Assembly (NCBI GenBank): GCA_903916135.1
Contig: CAIWVT010000094.1
Span: 1 to 16,342 of the forward strand
Reading direction: 5' to 3'
DNA: 16,342 bases
From: an uncultured bacterium
GTDB lineage: Bacteria; Bacteroidota; Bacteroidia; Bacteroidales; CAIWKO01
A program made the translations under genes and the position numbers. Numbering within the stretch: position 1 is the first letter of the stretch; the number at the start of each line of letters is the position of its first letter. Under the pieces are notes generated by a model. The model was not told the origin of the DNA and did not search any database. It saw only the letters and a program-made list of their open reading frames with translations. Shown here piece after piece: positions 7,523 through 14,326 of the stretch.

Positions 7523-8578
7523 TTATTTTTGCTCCTTATCGGGTTTCTCAATGGTGCAATACGAAAAAACACACATATCTTGCATAGTTATTTTACGTCC
7601 CAAGCGATCTTTTACTTCTGAACAAACGTAAGCTTCTAACATTCCGGAGCGTTCATAATGGTTCACCAAGTTTGCGGCACTCGTAATGCCTAAATTATAA
7701 CGCGCATACGATTTGTTTTGGGTTTTGTTTTTTATTTGACATAGATACAAACTATTATTTATGGCTTGCTGTACATCTTTTACAGGGGATTTTACATGAT
7801 TTGTAAAGATTTGCAAAATTTCTCGGTTATCTTTATAATTATAGTGCTTATCATGCGATACTAAAACAAAAGCTTGAAGATTAAAATTGCATTCATATAA
7901 GGCTTTTTTCAAATCTTCACGCGTGTATTTCATTTGAGCGTAAGTAATATCATCTAAAAGTGGGAAATCCCATAGAGGAATCTTTATAAAATCGAAGGGC
8001 ATATCGCTATAAGCATCACCATCAACAAAGGTAAAAAACTTCTCAACAACATGATTTAGTGATAATATATCTATTTTGTTCCCTACAATTTCAGTAAGCA
8101 TTTCAATATATTTATTTTCATGAATAGTTTTTAAATCATATCTTGGGTACGAAAGTTCGAGGAATTCTTCTGTTTCAAAGCCAAGCAGAGGCACTAAATT
8201 AAGCCCCTTCAATCGTAACTTATAATATCCCTTTAAATATGATCGCATACGCCCCATCGCGAGTCTCGATTGATTCATTAAATTTAATACTTTTTTATCC
8301 GTTATTTTTCGATGCTTTAACTTTTGAGTAGCTATATACATTTTTTCATTATAGTCAACGATGTTCATAAGTTCTGCGTCGTCAGGTTGAAAAAATCTAA
8401 TCTGTAGAAAAATTTCTAAATCAGGTAATTTCTCAAAGTGAATATTCATAAGGAGTTCATGAGATGTTATGGAGGCTGATACTATCGTTTCTGCCACTAA
8501 TATGTTGAGATACATACTGAGAACTTCGTTTGAAACTTCTATTTCAGATGGCATTATATTCAAGTTGACGATTTTCAT
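7523..8578 (-). CDS. Tandem paralog C, 351 residues, unknown function, first gene of the cluster
   Basis: Most divergent of the three paralogs but of identical length and register. It starts MKIVNLNIMPSEIEV, has LVAE at 27-30, PFDFIKIPLWDFPL again at 194-207, YAQMKYTREDLKKAL after it, SLYL near 275-278, and ends VFSYCTIEKPDKEQK. The segment 228-265, rich in His, Tyr and Asn, differs from A and B, yet no insertion or deletion has occurred. It is the promoter-proximal gene: TACCTTTG on the - strand at 8634-8641 lies about 55 bp upstream of its ATG. The three genes are read in the order C, B, A. No signal peptide or membrane span is visible. Function unknown. Confidence 0.86.
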   Translation of the reverse strand: MKIVNLNIMPSEIEVSNEVLSMYLNILVAETIVSASITSHELLMNIHFEKLPDLEIFLQIRFFQPDDAELMNIVDYNEKMYIATQKLKHRKITDKKVLNLMNQSRLAMGRMRSYLKGYYKLRLKGLNLVPLLGFETEEFLELSYPRYDLKTIHENKYIEMLTEIVGNKIDILSLNHVVEKFFTFVDGDAYSDMPFDFIKIPLWDFPLLDDITYAQMKYTREDLKKALYECNFNLQAFVLVSHDKHYNYKDNREILQIFTNHVKSPVKDVQQAINNSLYLCQIKNKTQNKSYARYNLGITSAANLVNHYERSGMLEAYVCSEVKDRLGRKITMQDMCVFSYCTIEKPDKEQK

Positions 8579-8633
8579 TGAGCAACATTTAAATTTAAAA
8601 ATGAATGAATCAATTTATTGGTAATTAAAAAAA

Positions 8634-8641
8634 CAAAGGTA
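8634..8641 (-). promoter_or_regulatory. -7 element of the paralog cluster promoter
   Basis: TACCTTTG on the - strand (CAAAGGTA as written) fits TAnnTTTG and would start transcription near 8627, about 50 nt before the ATG of paralog C. The -33 region is A-rich with no clear TTG at the usual distance, so the promoter may be weak or regulated. Confidence 0.5.
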
Positions 8642-8915
8642 AATCCTTTTTTTTGAACTTTATCGCTTTTTAAAAAAAAATATGCCTCTTGTAAAACTTT
8701 TTATTAAAAGAATAAGAAGAAGAATGCTTTCGATATTTGTCGTTTTTCCACAATACACTAGATAGATATTCGCCTATTACGAATTTTTTTTGCTGCGCCA
8801 TGAAAACACTAAATGCCTTCGTAAAGATTTCTGAAAGAATTTATCCAATAGTATATAGGTTATACCATTATACCGATAGGGTAAAATTGTTGAATTGGTA
8901 TTTGTTGTTGTGTGT
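8642..8915. other. AT-rich spacer with no supported gene
   Basis: Open frames here are short, start without a ribosome site and run into the structured repeat at 8916. The only notable string is CCGATAGGGTAA near 8873-8884, which recurs near 13884-13895 ahead of the other repeat-rich gap. Confidence 0.5.
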
Positions 8916-9030
8916 TTATAGGCAAAGCCTATAAGGATAGAAGCGACTGAGGCAGTGCTTGCTGCCGAACAGATGCTTTGCTCCAAATCAATCGCAACTA
9001 AAGTTGCCCACGCGCCTATCCTGCGGTGAG
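8916..9030 (+). repeat. Structured dispersed element, copy 1 (possible small RNA)
   Basis: This stretch folds into several stems: TTATAGGC (8916-8923) / GCCTATAA (8927-8934), loop AAA; GGCAG (8951-8955) / CTGCC (8962-8966); GCAACT (8994-8999) / AGTTGC (9003-9008), loop AAA. A long-range pair AGGATAG (8934-8940) / CTATCCT (9017-9023), reinforced by GCG (8943-8945) / CGC (9012-9014), encloses the last two. The first stem and AGGATAG share base 8934. The left half (8918-8970) recurs at 14264-14317 with changes that mostly keep the hairpins. It may be an intergenic repeat of the REP/MITE type or a structured RNA; the strand is uncertain. Confidence 0.65.
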
Positions 9031-9207
9031 AAGAGGGATTATGTGGGTGGTTTGAGGAGGCGAAGGGATTTTTAATAGAGAGTCTTACGTTATGGTTTTC
9101 TTTTGTCAAAAATAATCTTTTTCATTATTTTATAGCTTTAGTTATAGGGTTGTAATCTTTTTTAGGACTTACTGTTAGCACGTTAAAGATTTTTATTTAC
9201 TAAAACT

Positions 9208-9239
9208 AAAACGATAGTCGCAAGCTATCGTTTTTTTTT
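9208..9239 (+). terminator. Strong intrinsic terminator with no upstream gene
   Basis: 10-bp arms AAAACGATAG (9208-9217) and CTATCGTTTT (9225-9234) with loop TCGCAAG, and a run of nine T (9231-9239). No + strand gene precedes it for several kilobases, so it may end a small RNA that includes the structured element at 8916-9030. On the other strand it has a weaker T-rich tail. Confidence 0.8.
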
Positions 9240-9305
9240 GTGCGTTAGATGGCGTATGTTAAATTGATGAGTTCATTTATTAACGTATTTGCAAAGATGT
9301 TTTTT

Positions 9306-9494
9306 AAGATTACATCGATGTCTCTTAAGATTACATCGATGTCGTCTAAGATTACATCGATGTCGTTTAAGATTACATCGATGTCGTTTAAGATTACATC
9401 GATGTCGTTTAAGATTACATCGATGTCGTCTAAGATTACATCGATGTCGTCTAAGATTACATCGATGTCATCTAAGATTACAACAACATCATCA
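9306..9494. repeat. 21-bp tandem array (eight units plus a decayed ninth)
   Basis: Units start every 21 bp from 9306 to 9453, each AAGATTACATCGATGT plus five variable bases (CTCTT, CGTCT, CGTTT, CATCT). A ninth, altered unit begins at 9474. Each full unit carries the 10-bp palindrome ACATCGATGT. Changes between units fall only in the last bases and alter amino acids in every frame, so nothing suggests selection for a protein. The + frame from 9249 (repeating KITSMS) is therefore not called as a gene. 21 bp is two helical turns, so all palindromes face the same side of the DNA. Confidence 0.93.
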
Positions 9495-9545
9495 TAAAAG
9501 ATAAGGATACAAAGGGGAAATGTGAGACTTTCAATTGGTTTATGT

Positions 9546-9564
9546 AGCTGTTATGCAGCTTTTT
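9546..9564 (+). terminator. Small terminator-like hairpin after the 21-bp array
   Basis: AGCTG (9546-9550) / CAGCT (9556-9560) with loop TTATG, then a short T run. With the strong terminator at 9208-9239 it brackets the 21-bp array. The stem is short, so the call is weak. Confidence 0.3.
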
Positions 9565-9624
9565 AAGAGATATAAATACCTATAAAAATAGTAGTCTTTC
9601 TTTTTCTTTTATGGAAGATAGCTT

Positions 9625-9649
9625 GCACCTTAGTGGCATAGCAAGGTGC
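9625..9649. terminator. Hairpin downstream of the M56 operon
   Basis: GCACCTT (9625-9631) / AAGGTGC (9643-9649) with an 11-nt loop. No T run on either strand. It may protect the 3' end of the - strand operon transcript. Confidence 0.3.
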
Positions 9650-9689
9650 TTTAGCATTTTTGCTTCTGACGGTTTAAGGATTATGTTAG

Positions 9690-9720
9690 GTGAAGCCTTC
9701 CGGTTGAGAGAAGGCTTCAC
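9690..9720 (-). terminator. 3'-end hairpin of the TPR/MBL/blaI/M56 operon
   Basis: A perfect 11-bp stem GTGAAGCCTTC (9690-9700) / GAAGGCTTCAC (9710-9720) with a 9-nt loop, 36 bp past the last stop codon at 9756. No T tract follows on the - strand, so Rho-type or processing-linked termination is possible. Confidence 0.5.
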
Positions 9721-9755
9721 TAGCGCGAACAACTCCTTTTTAAAGGTGTAAGGCA

Positions 9756-11039
9756 TTAATTGAGGGAGAATTTGATGGGCAAGGTGAAAGCTACCTTTAC
9801 GGTTTTGCCTCCGTTTTTTCCAGGTTTCCATTTGGGCATCATTTTCACCACCCTCAGCGCTTCTTCATCGCATCCTTTTCCAATACCTTTGATGATTTTG
9901 GCATCCACCACAGCACCGGTTTCATCTATCAGAAACGAAACATAAACTGTTCCCTTGATGCCATTTTCTTTGGCTTTCGCCGGATACTTGATGTTGCTTG
10001 CAAGAAATGAATTCATGGCATCATTGCCCTCAGTATATTCAGGCATTTGCTCCACCTGAGTGTAAACTCCGTTTTCTCCTTTAGCCTTAGCCGTTGGAGC
10101 TTCTGTGGCGGAATTGTTCCCTGATGGGGCAATTTCCTTTTTGATACGCATGGTGTCAACTCCCTCAGAATTGACATCTTTGCTTGCTTGGTTACACGAA
10201 ACCAAATAGATGAACAGGCACAGTAGGGGTAACATTGCCATAAATTTTATTCCCGAAAAACGGGAATTTTGACTTTTTGTAATCATTTTTAACCTCCTTT
10301 TTAATTTAATTTGACAAAAACTATTGGTAATATCAGCGGGTTGAACCTTCAGAGCCATCGCGCATAGCAACTGTAGGTAACCAACTTTTTCAATACCCTT
10401 ATGTAACATACTTCTGTCGGCAAGGTATTCATGCACCTCGCGCAACAGATTGCGGTAGAACCATACCACCGGATTGAACCATTGCAGCACGGAGAAAAGC
10501 TCCATCAGCAACACATCCACTGAATGATACTGATTGGCATGAACCTGTTCGTGTGTTAGTATGGTGGCAGCATCTTTTTCGCCTATATGTTCCTGGATGA
10601 AAATCAAGCGGAAGAAGGAGAAGGGGGCGAGTTCGGAGCGCGTGAACACCAAGGTGTAGCCCTGCCTTCGGCTGATGCCAGAACCGTGGGCAATGCGATA
10701 GAGTTTCCAAAGCTGCACACCATTTTTCGATAGAAGAAAAAGTACTCCTGCAAGATAAATCAGCAGGAGCCAACGGAAAATATCGGGATGGTGATTCACT
10801 AGTGTGCCAATGTTGTCGGAACGTATTATGATGGGTTGCAAGATTACGCTTCCGCGGATGGGGACTGTAGCCGTGGGGATGAAAGGGATGAAAGGCAGCG
10901 CGAACGACAGTAGCAGACCCGCCAACAAAAAGATTCGATTGCGGGTGAAATTGCGGTCGTTCTTCAGCAGTTGATACACTAAAAATACTAATGTGATGAT
11001 TAGTGCCGAGCGGATGAGATAGTTGATAAAGGTTTCCAT
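9756..11039 (-). CDS. M56-family (BlaR1/MecR1-like) membrane metallopeptidase with C-terminal TonB domain
   Basis: A 427-residue inner-membrane zinc peptidase. In this family, signal sensing activates the cytoplasmic peptidase, which leads to loss of the BlaI-type repressor. Visible parts: membrane segments near 7-24, 36-54, 88-106 and 265-282; the zinc motif HEQVH (163-167) with EYLADR (204-209) supplying the third ligand; and a periplasmic TonB_C-like domain over about 340-427 (YPAKAKENGIKGTVYVSFL onward). Classic BlaR1 instead ends in a penicillin-binding domain, so the sensor here is different and the signal need not be a beta-lactam. The M56-TonB arrangement is common in Bacteroidota. 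The ATG at 11039 is 2 nt past the stop of the repressor gene, so the two are translationally coupled. Confidence 0.9.
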   Translation of the reverse strand: METFINYLIRSALIITLVFLVYQLLKNDRNFTRNRIFLLAGLLLSFALPFIPFIPTATVPIRGSVILQPIIIRSDNIGTLVNHHPDIFRWLLLIYLAGVLFLLSKNGVQLWKLYRIAHGSGISRRQGYTLVFTRSELAPFSFFRLIFIQEHIGEKDAATILTHEQVHANQYHSVDVLLMELFSVLQWFNPVVWFYRNLLREVHEYLADRSMLHKGIEKVGYLQLLCAMALKVQPADITNSFCQIKLKRRLKMITKSQNSRFSGIKFMAMLPLLCLFIYLVSCNQASKDVNSEGVDTMRIKKEIAPSGNNSATEAPTAKAKGENGVYTQVEQMPEYTEGNDAMNSFLASNIKYPAKAKENGIKGTVYVSFLIDETGAVVDAKIIKGIGKGCDEEALRVVKMMPKWKPGKNGGKTVKVAFTLPIKFSLN

Positions 11040-11041
11040 GG

Positions 11042-11416
11042 CTATTTCCTGTTTTTTTGTTTTTCGATTTCTATGAGGTTTATAATTTCATCAATATCAT
11101 TCACCGAAAGTGATTTGTCTTTTGCAAAATAGGAAACCATTTGTATCAGCGAGTTGTCGAAATAGTTTTTAAGCAATCCTCCCATGAGGTTTTTTTTGTA
11201 GGCTTCTTTTGCCACAAGGGCATAATATTCATGGGTTTTGCCAAAGACTTTGTGGGCAATGAAGCCTTTCTTTTCAAGTATCCTGACAATGGTTGAAACG
11301 GTATTGTAGGCAGGTTTGGGTTCAGGCATAAGCTCAAGCATATCGTTGATGAAGCCTTTTTTGATTTTCCAAACCACCTGCATCACTTGTTCTTCTGCTT
11401 TGGTGAGTTCTTTCAT
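11042..11416 (-). CDS. BlaI/MecI/CopY-type winged-helix transcriptional repressor
   Basis: A 124-residue repressor of the BlaI/MecI family. It is a dimeric winged-helix protein that binds palindromic operators in promoters and is inactivated through its partner M56 peptidase. The N-terminus LTKAEEQVMQVVWK, the recognition part YNTVSTIVRILEKKGFI and the wing HEYYALV match the family closely, and the length is typical. The C-terminal helical part (about 75-120) should dimerise. It sits 36 bp after the hydrolase gene and 2 nt before the M56 gene. A likely target is the 16-bp palindrome at 13698-13713 in the operon's own promoter, which gives autoregulation. There is no separate clear promoter in the 36-bp gap. 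Confidence 0.93.
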   Translation of the reverse strand: MKELTKAEEQVMQVVWKIKKGFINDMLELMPEPKPAYNTVSTIVRILEKKGFIAHKVFGKTHEYYALVAKEAYKKNLMGGLLKNYFDNSLIQMVSYFAKDKSLSVNDIDEIINLIEIEKQKNRK

Positions 11417-11452
11417 GGTATTTTTATATAAGAGTTTTTTTTGTTTTCATTT

Positions 11453-12361
11453 TTAGTATAATTCCGCAATTTTCTTTCGTACGATTTCGATAAAGCTATC
11501 CATATCTCCTTTATCCATTATTTGTCCGTGCCCATTGATAACAATGTCGCTTTCTGAACTTCGCACTGCTATCCATTCAATAGCTTTATGGTAATTATCC
11601 ACTTGCTGCTTGTCAAGCGTATCGAAGGAGGGTCGCCCGCCTTTGAAGAACAAATCGCCCACAAAAAACATCTTCATTTCAGGAATATAGACAATTATGT
11701 CGCTTTCGGAATGTGCCTTGCCGAAATAAATCATATTTAGATTCACATCTCCCATTGATGTATGCAAGGTGTCTGTGAACAGCATATCAGGATATCTGAC
11801 CTCCACATTATTTACGGCATCCTCATAAGCACAATTATAGCGTGTACGTTGGCAAAAGGCTTCCTTCCAATCGGAACTTCCTTGTGTTAGACCTTTTAGC
11901 ATTACATCATATTGTTTAACCGTATTCTTTAGACGTGCTTTCACTTTTGCAGTATCACTCCATCGGTCATGCATCTCTTTTAGGGCGTTTTCGTGCGCAA
12001 TGATAGTTGCTTTGCTAAATGCAGAGTTGCCGGATGTGTGATCGTGATGCCCGTGGGTGTTGATGACATAAACGAAATCATTTCTGTTCAATTCCTTCTC
12101 AATGATGATGCGATAATGCGATGTTAATGTGCCTGAAATACCGGCATCAATAATCACGATTCCTTTTTGAGTGGCAATGGCGGTAACAGCATCTGCTGCC
12201 AAACCAATCATGAGTGTTTTGTCGTTAAGCCTTGTGATGTTTATAAGGGAGTCTATTACTTGATTATTATTGACAGACTGTGCGCAGGAGCATAGACTTC
12301 CCCCAAACAATAGCATCACAAATGATATGACAGCGCAAGCGATTATCAGAACTTTTTTCAT
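11453..12361 (-). CDS. Secreted metallo-beta-lactamase-fold hydrolase
   Basis: A 302-residue protein with an N-terminal export signal (about 1-28, ending CSCAQ; signal peptidase I or possibly lipoprotein processing). The metallo-beta-lactamase fold is complete: H103, H105, D107 and H108 in HGHHDH, H217 in GKAHSESD, D236 in VGDLFF and H278 in INGHGQ. This is a two-zinc set with no Cys ligand, so it is not a class B1 lactamase. The spacing and the GKAHSESD...YIPE...GD pattern fit periplasmic MBL-fold hydrolases of the B3/SoxH-like kind. The substrate is unknown; beta-lactams are possible because of the neighbouring BlaI/BlaR-type pair, but other esters or thioesters are equally open. Only 3 nt separate it from the TPR gene upstream. 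Confidence 0.88.
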   Translation of the reverse strand: MKKVLIIACAVISFVMLLFGGSLCSCAQSVNNNQVIDSLINITRLNDKTLMIGLAADAVTAIATQKGIVIIDAGISGTLTSHYRIIIEKELNRNDFVYVINTHGHHDHTSGNSAFSKATIIAHENALKEMHDRWSDTAKVKARLKNTVKQYDVMLKGLTQGSSDWKEAFCQRTRYNCAYEDAVNNVEVRYPDMLFTDTLHTSMGDVNLNMIYFGKAHSESDIIVYIPEMKMFFVGDLFFKGGRPSFDTLDKQQVDNYHKAIEWIAVRSSESDIVINGHGQIMDKGDMDSFIEIVRKKIAELY

Positions 12362-12364
12362 ACA

Positions 12365-13672
12365 CTATTTTTTTTGTTGTTGTTTGATTTTGATTTCTTC
12401 TATGCGTCGGAGGGCATAAATCTCATAAGTGGTTTCAGTACCTGTTTCCTTAACGGGAATGATTTCGGGAGCATCTTTCACAAAGAGTTCATAATATTCC
12501 AATGCCTGCTCCAAATTGTGGAAATAATAATCATATTGATAACCAAGGCGGAAAACCAATCTTTTGTTTTCGGGATATATATCGTGTATCTTTTCGAGGA
12601 TTTTTAGCGCGTCTTCTTTCCTATCTTTATTATTGTAAGCTTCTGCCAACTCTACATAAATATTGGTCAAAAACTGTTCGGGAGGCATCACGAGTTTTAG
12701 TGTCTTGTTGAGATAGACGATACCTGTGTCGGCAAGAAACGACCGTGTTGCCGCAACTCCATAATAGAAACATGTTTCGGCATCGGTGGTATCCATTCTA
12801 AAAGCTTGCCCAAAAAACAGTTCGGCAGAATCGAAAACCTCCTGTTTGTAGTACGATAACCCTAATTTTCGATACACAAACAATGAACTATCGCCTGCAA
12901 GCAGACACTGATGGAAACAGGAAACCGCAGTTTTATAGTTTTTCTGTAAATGATAGAACCATGCATTGAGTTTCATAACAGGATTCAGCAAGGTGTCTTG
13001 TTTCAAATAATTCTCTGTCAGCATCAGCCCTTTCACATAATCTGTAGTGCGGATATAGATGTTGGCAAGTTTTTGTGTTGCATACGTGTCGAAAGGCGAA
13101 GCGGCAAGAATTTTCTGATAATAGTATTCTGCCGAATCGTTGATCTTTTGTTCGTAATAACAATCGGCAGTGAGGCGCAAGGCATATAGGTTTGCCGGGA
13201 TGTGGTTGCATAATGGCATGAGCCGATCAATACAGTTGATATAATCTGCATCAGCGAAATACAAGCCAGCAAGCTGCAAACGAAAATAGACATTCTGCGG
13301 AGAGAGCCTGCACGCTTTTGCACAATAAAGAATGGCATTTTTGCTATCGCCCTTCTTCTGGCAAAGGTTTGATAGCTCAGCAACAAGCTGTATGTTGACC
13401 GTATCGTTCATATATGCTTTCAAAAGCACCTCATTTGACTGTTTATACTGATAAAGACCTGTCAGTGCCTGTGATTTTAATAACAGCAAATTGCTGTTTG
13501 CGGTATCAGAACCCACCAGACTGATGTCGGCAAGTTCAATGGCTTCGGCAAATCGGTAATTATCCATCAAAGCCCCTATTTTCTTTTCGGCATCCGATGC
13601 CTGAGCAAACAAAAAACTAGTGCTGCTAAAGCAAAAAAACACTAGTACTATATGGTGTATTATCCTTCTCAT
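12365..13672 (-). CDS. Secreted TPR-repeat protein, first gene of the operon
   Basis: A 435-residue exported protein made almost wholly of tetratricopeptide-like helical hairpins, about nine to ten between residues 25 and 415 (for example AEAIELADISL, GDSKNAILYCAKACRLSPQN, KEDALKILEKIHDIYPENKR). The signal peptide covers about 1-24 (MRRIIHHIVLVFF...LFAQ). TPR arrays bind other proteins, so it may hold a periplasmic or outer-membrane partner, perhaps the hydrolase or TonB-type peptidase encoded with it (inference). The frame is open up to a TTG at 13699, but that codon overlaps the -7 promoter element. ATG at 13672, about 10 nt after the expected transcript start, gives a good signal peptide and is preferred. 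Confidence 0.87.
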   Translation of the reverse strand: MRRIIHHIVLVFFCFSSTSFLFAQASDAEKKIGALMDNYRFAEAIELADISLVGSDTANSNLLLLKSQALTGLYQYKQSNEVLLKAYMNDTVNIQLVAELSNLCQKKGDSKNAILYCAKACRLSPQNVYFRLQLAGLYFADADYINCIDRLMPLCNHIPANLYALRLTADCYYEQKINDSAEYYYQKILAASPFDTYATQKLANIYIRTTDYVKGLMLTENYLKQDTLLNPVMKLNAWFYHLQKNYKTAVSCFHQCLLAGDSSLFVYRKLGLSYYKQEVFDSAELFFGQAFRMDTTDAETCFYYGVAATRSFLADTGIVYLNKTLKLVMPPEQFLTNIYVELAEAYNNKDRKEDALKILEKIHDIYPENKRLVFRLGYQYDYYFHNLEQALEYYELFVKDAPEIIPVKETGTETTYEIYALRRIEEIKIKQQQKK

Positions 13673-13688
13673 GGGAATTAATTTTATG

Positions 13689-13719
13689 CAAAGATACAAC
13701 TAAAGTTTTAGTTATGCAA
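13689..13719 (-). promoter_or_regulatory. Promoter of the TPR/MBL/blaI/M56 operon
   Basis: On the - strand, TTG (13719-13717), a 20-bp spacer and TATCTTTG (13696-13689) form a near-ideal Bacteroidota promoter. The start point falls near 13682, giving a leader of about 10 nt. Confidence 0.8.
13698..13713. promoter_or_regulatory. Palindromic operator, likely bound by the BlaI-type repressor
   Basis: AACTAAAGTTTTAGTT consists of perfect 7-bp arms around GT. It fills the spacer between the -33 and -7 elements, so a bound dimer would block RNA polymerase. A partial half-site (CTTAGTT) lies just upstream near 13727-13733. Binding by the repressor at 11042-11416 is an inference from position and from how BlaI-family operators are built. 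Confidence 0.7.
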
Positions 13720-13883
13720 CTGTTTTCTTAGTTGAAAAAGGTAACGGCAGTAGAGAATCAGTTAACGGTCAATTTTCTGATATTTCGCATAAAGTAAAGT
13801 AGAAAATGATACGTGAAAATGAAAAGAATTTTTAGCAATACCATCACTTGCCATATCGTAATCCAAACCAAATTGGGATGATG

Positions 13884-14046
13884 CCGATAGGGTAATTTAT
13901 GGTAACATTGTTGGATTGTTAGATGGTTTTATTGTTAGTGTTTCTAAGTGGTCTCCGTGTCTCAGTGGTTTGTTCTTTTGGTATTTGTAGCTTGGTATTT
14001 TTATACACAGAGATTCACAGAGCAATAAGAGTTGCACAGAGGTATG
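13884..14046. repeat. Intergenic repeat debris of the ACACGGAG/ACAGAG type
   Basis: No gene is supported between the operon promoter and 14326. This part holds a CCGATAGGGTAA string (also near 8873), TTGTTGGATTGTTAGATGG, and on the - strand CACTGAGACACGGAGACCAC. About 40 bp further on the + strand come ACACAGAGATTCACAGAG and GCACAGAGG. Strings of this ACACGGAG/ACAGAG form are frequent intergenic repeats in many environmental bacteria; no function is visible. Confidence 0.45.
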
Positions 14047-14058
14047 GAGCGGGACTTC

Positions 14059-14188
14059 AAACTTTATTAGTTTAGTAACAGAGATTGCTCACAGTATCCT
14101 TTACTTTATTAGTTTGTTGCTGTTGCATAAAGTAATAAAGTTAAGAATCAGCGTAGGTTATAGTATTGTTACTAAAGTAATAAAGTTT
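14059..14188. repeat. Nested inverted-repeat element of 130 bp
   Basis: Outer arms of 22 bp at 14059-14080 and 14167-14188 are reverse complements at 21 of 22 positions. Inside, ACTTTATTA (14103-14111) and TAATAAAGT (14133-14141) form a second inverted pair. The element thus carries ACTTTATTA four times, two in each direction. It has no coding capacity and resembles a MITE or palindromic intergenic unit. Confidence 0.7.
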
Positions 14189-14213
14189 TTTATTGAGTGC
14201 TTTTTTGTGGTGC

Positions 14214-14246
14214 AGTCATCAGATGACTCCAAGTCATCTGATGACT
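14214..14246. repeat. Perfect 15-bp hairpin
   Basis: AGTCATCAGATGACT (14214-14228) and AGTCATCTGATGACT (14232-14246) pair completely with a CCA loop. Each arm is itself nearly palindromic. No T run follows, so it is probably a repeat or RNA-end hairpin and not a classic terminator. Confidence 0.7.
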
Positions 14247-14263
14247 TCTCAATAATTCGTGAA

Positions 14264-14317
14264 ATAGGCAAAAGCCTAAAAGGATAGAAGCGACGGAGGC
14301 AGAGGCTGATGCCGAAC
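14264..14317 (+). repeat. Structured dispersed element, copy 2 (left half only)
   Basis: Matches 8918-8970, beginning at ATAGGCAAAAGCCTA and ending at GCCGAAC. The TAGGC/GCCTA stem is kept with a 4-base loop. The right half with CTATCCT, present in copy 1, is absent. It lies about 10 bp past the 3' end of the small lipoprotein gene. Confidence 0.65.
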
Positions 14318-14326
14318 GGTTTATCA

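Noticed and set aside
8737..9109. Short frames on both strands across the structured element
   Set aside because: They overlap strong stem-loops and a dispersed repeat and lack start signals or family resemblance.
9249..9504. Protein of KITSMS or LRLHRC repeats over the 21-bp array
   Set aside because: Two overlapping frames are open only because 21 is a multiple of three. Unit differences change amino acids and show no third-position preference.
13673..13699. Upstream TTG start of the TPR gene
   Set aside because: It overlaps the -7 promoter element, so it would not be in the transcript. ATG at 13672 opens a proper signal peptide.
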